A stretch of 64,000 nucleotides of DNA from an uncultured Pelagibacteraceae bacterium (GTDB lineage Bacteria > Pseudomonadota > Alphaproteobacteria > Pelagibacterales > Pelagibacteraceae). This document shows positions 9,197-16,542 of the stretch, in pieces. The DNA is taken from assembly GCA_902633985.1 (NCBI GenBank), contig CACPHV010000004.1:1-64000 (forward strand), read 5' to 3'. Positions within the stretch are counted from its first letter, which is position 1. Each line of letters begins with the position of its first letter. The notes under the pieces were generated by a model. That model was given only the letters and a program-made list of their open reading frames with translations. It had not been told where the DNA came from and searched no databases. A program made the position numbers and the translations under genes.

Positions 9197-10882
9197 TTAG
9201 GAATTTTTAAGACCTTCAATTACTTTAATATTGATTTTTTCTCTCATATCGTCTTCGGTGTCATCAAAAGTTAAAACGTTGTTCCAAAAATATCTTGCTT
9301 GAATTTGTCGATTTAATTTCCATAAAATGTCTCCATAATGATCATTCACGATTGGGTCATCTGGCATTAATTCTACAGCTCTTTTTAAATACTTTTCTGC
9401 TTCTACATAGTCCTCTATTAAAAAATAAGCCCATCCAATTGAATCAATAATATATGGATCATTGCTTTTTAAATCATATGCTGTTTTCAACATATCCATT
9501 GCTTCATTAATTTTATAATCACGCTCTAACCAAGAGTAAGCAAGGTAATTTAAAATATATGCATCACTAGGATCAATTTTAAGCGCATGCAATAAATCTT
9601 CATCTGACTTTTCATAATTACCCATTCTTTCATGACTACCACCTCTACGATACAATATATCTGATTTGATAAGTGAATTGTCATCCAGTGTTAAAATAAT
9701 TTCTGTATAACGATCTATTGCCTTTTCATAATTTTTAGAACTTTTATAAAAATTGGCTAAATCAAAAATCATTTTTATATTTGGATTTTCAATTTTATTA
9801 AATTTTGAATCTATGTATTTAATTCCATTTTCATAATCCTGCTGTTGAATTATTATTTGAGCTTCTTTTTTTAATCTAAACCAATAATAAAATTCATCTT
9901 CTTTTTTAAAGTTTTTTAAGATCCTTTGTACTTTATCAAATTCATCATTGAGATAAAAATTTTCTGCAACCAATGACAAATTAAATTCAAACTTGGGATT
10001 TAAATAGTTTGACAAATTTAAGTAAAAATTTGATTTCTCAAAATTATCCTGAGAAGAATAAAGATTAGATATTAAAAATAAAAACTCACTTACAAGATCA
10101 TTATGATCTTTGCATGAAAAAATTTTTCCAAAATCATCGAATTTTTCTTTGTCTACCCAACTTTTGCTTTGTGAAAGTAAAAGTGTTGAATTTATATAAT
10201 CAATTTGTTCAACAACTAATCTTGCTTCATTTAATTTATTGTTATCAATTAAATGATTAAGATAAAAGAAAATGTATCTAGAATAATCACCTTGTTGATT
10301 ATTTATTAAATTAAGAAAAAATGATGAAGTTCTTTTATCTTCAATATAACATCTTTGGAATGTCTCGGCTATAAGAGACAAGTTTCCAAAATTTTTTTTG
10401 TTATCTAATATTTTTTTATTTTTAAATGTATAAATGTACTGTTTTAGAGTTTCAAATATAACTAGGTTTATTCTATCTTCATCTTGAAATTTTAAACTTT
10501 GTGTTAAATATTCGTCAGCCTTTTTAAAGTTATTTTTTTTTAAACTGTCAATTATTAAAATTATATACGCATCATAAAAATCTGAATTAGATTTGTTTGT
10601 ATTGTTATTTAATATATTAATTGCTTGAGGTACTTTGTAATCTAAAACTAAAGAGTAAACATATCTTTTTAAATAACTGTCATGTTTGTTAATTAATACT
10701 TTGGTTAAGTTAAAAAATTTTAAAGCTTCAGAATTATCTCGATTTTCAAATGCAACAATTCCAGAAAAATAATTTGACAAATCTCTTGAGTTGAAATCAT
10801 TAAAAGTAGCACTTTTAGAATACAAAGGTGTCTGATAAGATATAAATATTAATAGTACTAATTTTAGAAATTTTAGGAACAT
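9197..10882 (-). CDS. Tetratricopeptide-repeat protein, exported
   Basis: A 561-residue protein with a hydrophobic N-terminus that looks like a signal peptide (about residues 1-22, ending TPLYSKSATF). Helical repeats follow, and the clearest TPR units lie in the last third: YEKAIDRYTEIILTL, YEKSDEDLLHALKIDPSDAYILNYLAYSWLE and VEAEKYLKRAVELMPDDPIVNDHYGDILWKL. Such proteins act as periplasmic or outer-membrane scaffolds, and a specific partner cannot be read from sequence. It is the first gene of the TPR-ispE-tRNA-cca run and lies 11 bases from the divergent UDG gene. Function is unknown. Confidence 0.8.
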   Translation of the reverse strand: MFLKFLKLVLLIFISYQTPLYSKSATFNDFNSRDLSNYFSGIVAFENRDNSEALKFFNLTKVLINKHDSYLKRYVYSLVLDYKVPQAINILNNNTNKSNSDFYDAYIILIIDSLKKNNFKKADEYLTQSLKFQDEDRINLVIFETLKQYIYTFKNKKILDNKKNFGNLSLIAETFQRCYIEDKRTSSFFLNLINNQQGDYSRYIFFYLNHLIDNNKLNEARLVVEQIDYINSTLLLSQSKSWVDKEKFDDFGKIFSCKDHNDLVSEFLFLISNLYSSQDNFEKSNFYLNLSNYLNPKFEFNLSLVAENFYLNDEFDKVQRILKNFKKEDEFYYWFRLKKEAQIIIQQQDYENGIKYIDSKFNKIENPNIKMIFDLANFYKSSKNYEKAIDRYTEIILTLDDNSLIKSDILYRRGGSHERMGNYEKSDEDLLHALKIDPSDAYILNYLAYSWLERDYKINEAMDMLKTAYDLKSNDPYIIDSIGWAYFLIEDYVEAEKYLKRAVELMPDDPIVNDHYGDILWKLNRQIQARYFWNNVLTFDDTEDDMREKINIKVIEGLKNS

Positions 10883-10893
10883 GTAACCATACT

Positions 10894-11613
10894 ATGACTA
10901 AAAAAGTGATAAATCAAAATACCAAATTAAACCAAGAACTAATTAATACTATTGAGCCAAAATTTATATTCGCTGATAAGCCAATAAATAGATTTAATAT
11001 TTTAGAAACGAAAAATGGCACTCTGCAAACTAATAAAGAAGAATTACTAAAAAATTTAAAAGATCAAATAAATTCAATTGAAAATTGTAAATTGAAAGAA
11101 AATTCAAACAAAATTATTTTAGGTGAGGGAAATATAAATAGCCCTTTAATGTTAATTGGAGAGGCTCCTGGGGGTGAAGAAGAAAAGTTGGGTGTCCCAT
11201 TTGGAGGTGAAGTTGGCGAACTTCTTAACAAAATGCTTATAGCCATCAATATTAAGAGGCAAAATATTTATACAAGTTATGCAATCAATTTTAGACCGCC
11301 TGATGATAGAAAACCAACCTCAACCGAGATTAAAAGGTACTCAGTATTTTTGAAAGAGCATATATCAATTATAAACCCAAAGATTATCGTTTTAATGGGT
11401 AGTTCAGCAATGGAGGCTATAACAGGAATAAGCGAAAAAATAACTGCTGAAAGAGGACATTGGAAGGAAGTGATTTTAAAAAACAAAACATTCCCTTTAA
11501 TGATAACTTTTAATCCATCTTACTTAATCCGTTTTCCAGAAAATAAAAAACACTCATGGGAAGATTTAAAGAAAATTAGAGATAAAATCAAAGATCTTAA
11601 GTTAAAAATTTGA
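10894..11613 (+). CDS. Uracil-DNA glycosylase family 4-like protein
   Basis: Member of the family 4/5 uracil-DNA glycosylase fold, which removes uracil from DNA. Recognisable boxes are LIGEAPGGEEEKLGVPFGG (near 88-106), INFRPPDDRKPT (near 131-142), VLMGSSAMEAI (near 168-178) and FNPSYLIRFP near the C-terminus. Two features are unusual. There is only one cysteine in the whole protein (C65), so the four ligands of the usual 4Fe-4S cluster are absent. The normal HPS box reads NPS. The N-terminal ~60 residues are variable. It overlaps rnhB by one base, so the two nucleic-acid repair genes are coupled. Confidence 0.82.
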   Translation: MTKKVINQNTKLNQELINTIEPKFIFADKPINRFNILETKNGTLQTNKEELLKNLKDQINSIENCKLKENSNKIILGEGNINSPLMLIGEAPGGEEEKLGVPFGGEVGELLNKMLIAINIKRQNIYTSYAINFRPPDDRKPTSTEIKRYSVFLKEHISIINPKIIVLMGSSAMEAITGISEKITAERGHWKEVILKNKTFPLMITFNPSYLIRFPENKKHSWEDLKKIRDKIKDLKLKI

Positions 11614-12173
11614 TGAAGATAATTGCTGGAGTTGATGAGGTTGGTAGAGGAAGTTTAATTGGGCCTGTTTATGCTTCAGCAGTAATTTTAAAAAAATCAA
11701 TTAATCAAAAGTTATTAAAAGATTCAAAATCATTAAGTAAAAAAGATAGAGAGTATCTGTGTACATATATAAAAAAAAATTCTACTTGGTCCATAGGCAA
11801 AGCCTCTGTCAAAGAAATAGAAAAGTTGAATATACTTCAAGCAAGTTTGCTAGCTATGAAAAGAGCTATCAAAAAACTTAAGAGAAAACCAACACACGTT
11901 CTGATAGATGGAAACAATACTCCAGAATTAGAAAATTATAATTTAAAATCAGTTATTAAAGGAGATAAAAAAATCCCCTCTATTTCGGCAGCTTCTATAA
12001 TTGCAAAAGTATCAAGGGATAAGTTTATAACCACCTTATCAAAAAAAAATAAAGGTTATGATTGGGATAAAAACTTTGGTTACGGAACAAAACAGCACTT
12101 AAAGGCATTGAAAAAATTAGGTATTACCAAACATCATAGAAAAACTTTTTCACCAATATCTAAAAAAAAATAA
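11613..12173 (+). CDS. rnhB: Ribonuclease HII
   Basis: Cleaves RNA in RNA-DNA hybrids and single ribonucleotides in DNA. The N-terminus IIAGVDEVGRGSLIGPVYAS contains the catalytic Asp-Glu pair. LIDGN near residue 100 supplies another acidic ligand. SISAASIIAKVSRD and YGTKQHLKALKKLG are typical later boxes. The start is the ATG at 11613, which overlaps the upstream TGA as TGATG; an in-frame TTG three bases earlier is less likely. At 186 residues it is slightly compact. A type HI RNase H is also present at 27.7 kb. Confidence 0.95.
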   Translation: MKIIAGVDEVGRGSLIGPVYASAVILKKSINQKLLKDSKSLSKKDREYLCTYIKKNSTWSIGKASVKEIEKLNILQASLLAMKRAIKKLKRKPTHVLIDGNNTPELENYNLKSVIKGDKKIPSISAASIIAKVSRDKFITTLSKKNKGYDWDKNFGYGTKQHLKALKKLGITKHHRKTFSPISKKK

Positions 12174-12212
12174 CACTACATCTAGTTACATACTTATTTA
12201 GAAACACTAATC

Positions 12213-12261
12213 GAATCCAAATTTTTCAATCTCAGGTTGACCGTGGAATCCATTTGGAGTC
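12213..12261 (+). promoter_or_regulatory. Cluster of three GANTC sites upstream of ccrM
   Basis: Three GANTC pentamers lie at 12213-12217 (GAATC), 12246-12250 (GAATC) and 12257-12261 (GAGTC), in the 104-base gap before the CcrM-type methyltransferase start at 12278. GANTC is the recognition sequence of CcrM. In Caulobacter the ccrM promoter carries such sites and is sensitive to their methylation. Chance density in DNA of this composition is roughly one per 360 bases, so three within 49 bases stands out. Autoregulation here is inference. Confidence 0.55.
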
Positions 12262-12277
12262 TAATTAATTTTTAAAA

Positions 12278-13348
12278 ATGAAAACTGATTTCAAAAATAA
12301 AATAATTAATGGAGATAGTCTCGAAGAATTAAAAAAAATTCCACGTGAAACTTTTGATTTAATTTTTGCTGATCCTCCTTACAACTTACAATTAAAAAGT
12401 GAATTAACTAGACCCGATAGATCAAAGGTTAGCGCGGTAAATGATAAGTGGGATCAATTTGAAAATTTTAAAAAATATGATGATTTCACTTATGAATGGC
12501 TTAGTGAATGTAAAAGAATTTTAAAAAAAGATGGAGCTATTTGGGTTATAGGAAGCTACCATAATATTTTTAGAGTTGGCACGGCAATACAAAATTTAGG
12601 TTTCTGGATTTTAAATGATGTTATTTGGAATAAAAATAATCCAATGCCAAACTTTAGAGGAACACGTTTTACAAACGCTCATGAAACTTTAATATGGGCT
12701 TCTAAAAGTGAGAAATCAAAATACACATTCAATTATCAATCTTTAAAATGTTTAAATGATGATTTGCAAATGAGATCTAATTGGGATCTTCCAATATGCA
12801 ATGGTTCTGAAAGACTCAAAAAAAATGGCAAAAAAATTCACTCAACACAAAAACCAGAAGCACTACTGCATAGAATTTTACTAGCTACATCAAATAAAAA
12901 TGACTTTATACTTGATCCTTTTTTAGGATCAGGAACTACTGCTACAGTAGCTAAAAAATTAAGAAGAAATTATTTTGGCATAGAAAAAGAAAAAAATTAT
13001 TTTAAAGCTGCAGAGCAAAGACTAAAAAACACAAAACCTATTGAAGATGATTTACTGGATACGCTAAAAAACAATAGATCAAAACCAAGAATTCCTTTTG
13101 GCTCATTAGTTGAGCTTGGTATCATTAAACCTGGTAGTAATATATTTGATAATAAAAAGAAAATAACTGCCAGAATTTTGGCTGATGGTAGTATTAAACA
13201 TAATCAAGCTGAAGGATCTATACATAAAGTTGCGGCTACTATTTTAGGAGCTGAAAGTTGCAACGGATGGACTTTTTGGCACTGTGATATAAATGGAAGA
13301 ACTTATCCTATTGATTATCTAAGACAAAGATTAATTTCTAAAAATTAA
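12278..13348 (+). CDS. ccrM: Adenine-specific DNA methyltransferase, CcrM type (GANTC)
   Basis: A beta-class N6-adenine methyltransferase. The catalytic motif DPPYNL is at residues 32-37 and the SAM-binding motif DPFLGSGTTA near 212-221, in the order typical of the beta class. The middle has WIIGSYHNIFRVG-like and HETLIWASKS segments shared with CcrM/HinfI enzymes. A ~90-residue C-terminal extension (IPFGSLVELGIIKPGS, then ADGSIKHNQAEGSIHKVAA and ESCNGWTFWHC) is the domain that distinguishes CcrM from phage and restriction homologues. No restriction gene is adjacent, so it is a solitary, presumably cell-cycle, methylase. Confidence 0.93.
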   Translation: MKTDFKNKIINGDSLEELKKIPRETFDLIFADPPYNLQLKSELTRPDRSKVSAVNDKWDQFENFKKYDDFTYEWLSECKRILKKDGAIWVIGSYHNIFRVGTAIQNLGFWILNDVIWNKNNPMPNFRGTRFTNAHETLIWASKSEKSKYTFNYQSLKCLNDDLQMRSNWDLPICNGSERLKKNGKKIHSTQKPEALLHRILLATSNKNDFILDPFLGSGTTATVAKKLRRNYFGIEKEKNYFKAAEQRLKNTKPIEDDLLDTLKNNRSKPRIPFGSLVELGIIKPGSNIFDNKKKITARILADGSIKHNQAEGSIHKVAATILGAESCNGWTFWHCDINGRTYPIDYLRQRLISKN

Positions 13349-14487
13349 CTTTTATAAATTTTACCCAAATAACTTTCTAAAAATTTTTTATTTTTAGTTA
13401 AAAGTTTTAAAAAAATATTTCTAAATATGATCATAATTGGATTTGATAAATGGAAGGCAAATTGATTGAAATTAGATCTGCTATTAATCATTTTTACTCT
13501 CTTTAATCTAATATCATAAAAATTATTATTATATATTAAGCATTCATATAATTCATTAGCTCCCTCAATTGATTGGGAAGCTCCCTGCGCAAATGAAGGC
13601 GAAAAAGCAAAAAATGCATCTCCTACAAGGAATATATTTTTTGGAGGATTATATAAATTTTTACTTACAAATATTGGAAATAGTTTAATATTTTGAAGAC
13701 TTTCCAAAAAACTTTGAGAAACTTTTTGAGATAATTTAAATTTAATATTTTTTATAAAAGAACTCTCGGTAAAAAAGTTATGGTTATCTTGCTCATTTGA
13801 ATTTAATTTATGTTTTAAAATACCAATAAAATTAAAATTTTTATCATTATTAATTGGATAAACAACATAATGAAAATTTGGTCCTAAAAACAAGGAAATA
13901 TTTTCTTCATTTATATTTTGTAGATTTTCTCTTGATATACTCCCCCTAATAGCAATCGTATCATTGTAAATTGGTTTTGATTTATCAGTTGAAATTAATA
14001 ACTTCCCCCTAGAAAACACACCGTCTGAAATAATTAAATAATCACAACTTATTTTATTTTTATCAAATATTAATTTTATTGAATCTTTATCATAATCAAT
14101 CTGTTCAATACTGTGGTTATACTTAATTATATCTTCGTCCAGTTGTCTTTTTAAAAATTGAACTAATTTTGATCTTTTCAATGTTGTGTATTTACAATTT
14201 TCAGAATTAAATTTTGAAATGTCTAAGTCACAAATCTTTTTTGAATTTTTAATTTCATAGAAATCAATTTTTTTTGGATTAAATTTTTCCTCTTTAGTGA
14301 GAGAAGCAAAGCCTATTTTGTTTAAAAGCTTTACGCTATTTACCGACAGCTGAATTCCATAGCCCTCATCTATTTCTATTGAATTTCTTTTTTCATAAAT
14401 CGTAACCTGATAATCCTTATGATCTTTGAATAAATTGGCAATATACAAACCAGAAATTCCAGCGCCAATTATTGATATTTTTTTCAT
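13345..14487 (-). CDS. FAD-dependent monooxygenase (UbiH/salicylate-hydroxylase-like)
   Basis: A 380-residue flavoprotein of the aromatic-ring hydroxylase class. The N-terminal FAD motif is IIGAGISGLYIANLF (residues 5-19) with the ribose-binding YEKR near 32. A central DG motif is visible as YLIISDGVFSRGK. The second FAD motif is VGDAFFAFSPSFAQGASQSIEGA near 283-305, where the usual GDAAH-P-GQG is somewhat altered. Substrate is not predictable; ubiquinone-type hydroxylation or an aromatic catabolic step are both possible. It overlaps mutY by 4 bases, and its stop shares TTAA (13345-13348) with ccrM. Confidence 0.8.
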   Translation of the reverse strand: MKKISIIGAGISGLYIANLFKDHKDYQVTIYEKRNSIEIDEGYGIQLSVNSVKLLNKIGFASLTKEEKFNPKKIDFYEIKNSKKICDLDISKFNSENCKYTTLKRSKLVQFLKRQLDEDIIKYNHSIEQIDYDKDSIKLIFDKNKISCDYLIISDGVFSRGKLLISTDKSKPIYNDTIAIRGSISRENLQNINEENISLFLGPNFHYVVYPINNDKNFNFIGILKHKLNSNEQDNHNFFTESSFIKNIKFKLSQKVSQSFLESLQNIKLFPIFVSKNLYNPPKNIFLVGDAFFAFSPSFAQGASQSIEGANELYECLIYNNNFYDIRLKRVKMINSRSNFNQFAFHLSNPIMIIFRNIFLKLLTKNKKFLESYLGKIYKS

Positions 14488-15470
14488 TTATGACTTTCTA
14501 AAAATTTTACAATTTTTTTTGTAAATGTTGGCAGTGTATAATTTTGAAGCTTTGTTGGATCAATCCAATAATTATTTTTATTTAAATTATATTTATTTTT
14601 AAATTCGATTTTAATATTCATGCTCATATTAGACATTTTAAAATTCAAATCTTTATCAAAATTTTTAGGATTATTTACTTCCTCCATCGGGAAGATATTA
14701 AAATTTTTCAAAAAATTAAATTTGTTATTTTTGATTAATAAATAACGATTATTTTTTTTATAAACATTTAGCTTGTAAAAAGTTTCCTTGCCTTTTTTTT
14801 TAAATTTCACTAAATCAAAATTTTTATTTTTAAATGATTTGCATTTTTTTACTAATGGACAGTTCTTACATTCAGGACTAACAGGTTTGCAAATTAGCGC
14901 TCCTAATTCCATTAAAGCTTGAGCATAATCACTAGACCTTTTGATAGATGTTCCAAAAATTTTTTTCTTCTCGTGTAAATTTTCTTTTTTTATTTGATCT
15001 TGTTTTTTTAAAAATAAGTATCTCTTTAGTACTCTTTCAATATTACCATCTAGAGGAATTATTGGTTTATTGAATGCAATTGCAGCAATTGCACTTGCTG
15101 TATAATCTCCAATACCTGGAAGAGACTTTAAATCTAAAACATTTCTAGGTATTTTTTTATTAAAATTTTTAACAACTATTTGAGCTGTTTTTTTTAAATT
15201 TCTTACTCTTGAATAGTATCCAAGACCCTCCCAAAGTTTAATTAATTTTCTATCATCATATTTAGATAATTTTTCAATTGTAGGAATATTTTTTATAAAT
15301 CTGTTAAAGTAAGGTATTACCGTTGCAACCTGGGTTTGCTGCAACATGAATTCACTTACTAAAGTGTAGTATTGCTTTTTTGTTTGAGAAACATTCTTCC
15401 TCCAAGGTAAAGATCTTTTATTTAAATCATACCAATTAAGAATATTATTTGTTATTATTGGATCTTTCAT
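14484..15470 (-). CDS. mutY: A/G-specific adenine DNA glycosylase
   Basis: Removes adenine mispaired with 8-oxoguanine. The N-terminus reads ILNWYDLNKRSLPWRK, and EFMLQQTQVATVIPYF follows near 38-53. The helix-hairpin-helix and catalytic Asp appear in LPGIGDYTASAIAAIAF, followed by LDGNIERVLKRY. The 4Fe-4S ligands are spaced C-x6-C-x2-C-x5-C in the segment that begins ICKPVSPEC. A NUDIX-like C-terminal domain follows. I chose the ATG at 15468-15470 because it aligns with E. coli MutY; a longer frame to 15515 would run into the divergent dciA. The two genes' start codons abut. Confidence 0.94.
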   Translation of the reverse strand: MKDPIITNNILNWYDLNKRSLPWRKNVSQTKKQYYTLVSEFMLQQTQVATVIPYFNRFIKNIPTIEKLSKYDDRKLIKLWEGLGYYSRVRNLKKTAQIVVKNFNKKIPRNVLDLKSLPGIGDYTASAIAAIAFNKPIIPLDGNIERVLKRYLFLKKQDQIKKENLHEKKKIFGTSIKRSSDYAQALMELGALICKPVSPECKNCPLVKKCKSFKNKNFDLVKFKKKGKETFYKLNVYKKNNRYLLIKNNKFNFLKNFNIFPMEEVNNPKNFDKDLNFKMSNMSMNIKIEFKNKYNLNKNNYWIDPTKLQNYTLPTFTKKIVKFLESHK

Positions 15471-15959
15471 ATGCAATATAAAAATAATACTAAGCAGAGA
15501 AACGCTAGCATTCAAGGATTAAGATCTTTCAAAGACACTTTGCCAAAAAATGTCAAAAAAATAATAAATAAAAAAGGGCATGTATATTCAGAAACGCTGA
15601 GCAATTGGAAATATTTAGTTGGAAGCGAACTATTTAAAATTTGCTATCCAAAAACATTTAAAAATTCAAATAAATTTGGTGTTAGTACCTTAGTGGTTAT
15701 GGTCAAGCGAGGGCATGAGGTTGATATAGAATATTCGAAAAAAGATATTTTAGATAAAATGAATAATTTTTTTGGCTATTCTGTTGTTGAAAAGCTTAAA
15801 TTTATAAGTTTTGATGATGAACATGAAATGACAGGCTCGAGTGATACAAAAGTTAAAAATGTGGCAATTAGTAAATATCAGGATAAAATTAAAGATGTTA
15901 AAAACGAAAAAATAAAAAAATCATTAACAGAGTTAACCAAGGTTTTTAGGGAAAAATGA
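15471..15959 (+). CDS. dciA: DciA-family (DUF721) replicative helicase-associated protein
   Basis: A 162-residue protein with the DUF721 pattern: LRSFKDTLPKNVKKIINKKG, then LSNWKYLVGSELFKICYP, then a beta segment LVVMVKRGHEVDIEYSKKDILDKMN. DciA is the ancestral loader or partner of the replicative helicase DnaB in bacteria that lack DnaC. The C-terminal ~50 residues are charged and probably disordered. The gene begins at the base next to the mutY start on the other strand and overlaps the downstream DsbA-like gene by 4 bases. The mutY-DUF721-thioredoxin-smc order is an alphaproteobacterial arrangement. Confidence 0.8.
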   Translation: MQYKNNTKQRNASIQGLRSFKDTLPKNVKKIINKKGHVYSETLSNWKYLVGSELFKICYPKTFKNSNKFGVSTLVVMVKRGHEVDIEYSKKDILDKMNNFFGYSVVEKLKFISFDDEHEMTGSSDTKVKNVAISKYQDKIKDVKNEKIKKSLTELTKVFREK

Positions 15960-16534
15960 AAAAAATTATATTTTTTATATTAATATTTTTTACTACAGTC
16001 TTAAATTTACAAGCTGAGGAAATTAAACGGATAACTGTTGGTAACGAAGATGCAAAAATAACTATTATAGCTTTTGAGTCATTGACTTGTAGTCATTGTG
16101 CTAATTTTCATAAAAATGTTTATCCTCAATTAAAGGAAGAGTATCTTGATACTGGACTCGCTAAAATAGAATTTAGACATTTTCCATTAGACATAGCGGC
16201 CTTTAATGCATCTAAAGTTTCTCAGTGTAAGAATGATGGAAATTCAGATATCCTTGAAAGTTTATATGCTAATCAACAAAAATGGGTGAAAGGAAGTTCA
16301 ATAGAGGAAGCAAATAAAAATCTACAAAAATTTTTAAAAGGTGAGGGATTTAGTATTGATTTTGATACTTGTATAAATAATAAGGAAATTGAAGATTTTG
16401 TATTAAACGATCGAATCGATGGAGCAAAGAACTTCAAAGTGAACGCAACTCCTACGATTATTATTAACGACGAAAAATTCGAAAAAACTCTAAATTATAA
16501 AAATTTAAAAAAAGCGCTAGAAAAACTGATATAA
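15956..16534 (+). CDS. DsbA/BdbD-like periplasmic thiol-disulfide protein
   Basis: An exported thioredoxin-fold protein of 192 residues. The N-terminus is a signal peptide (KKIIFFILIFFTTVLNLQAEE). The redox centre is CSHC near residues 44-47 inside ESLTCSHCANFHKNVYPQLK, and the cis-Pro loop reads NATPTIIIN near 163-171. Between them lies the helical insertion of the DsbA class. It probably oxidises or isomerises disulfides of exported proteins. It sits between dciA (4-base overlap) and smc (8-base gap). Confidence 0.86.
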   Translation: MKKIIFFILIFFTTVLNLQAEEIKRITVGNEDAKITIIAFESLTCSHCANFHKNVYPQLKEEYLDTGLAKIEFRHFPLDIAAFNASKVSQCKNDGNSDILESLYANQQKWVKGSSIEEANKNLQKFLKGEGFSIDFDTCINNKEIEDFVLNDRIDGAKNFKVNATPTIIINDEKFEKTLNYKNLKKALEKLI

Positions 16535-16542
16535 GTTAGTGC

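Noticed and set aside
12262..12277. A CtrA-type site (TTAA-N7-TTAA) before ccrM
   Set aside because: Two TTAA are present at 12265 and 12272, but the spacing is 3 and not 7, and TTAA is common in this DNA.
14484..15515. A longer mutY start at 15515
   Set aside because: The extra 15 residues are not conserved in MutY, and they overlap dciA; the ATG at 15470 aligns with E. coli MutY.
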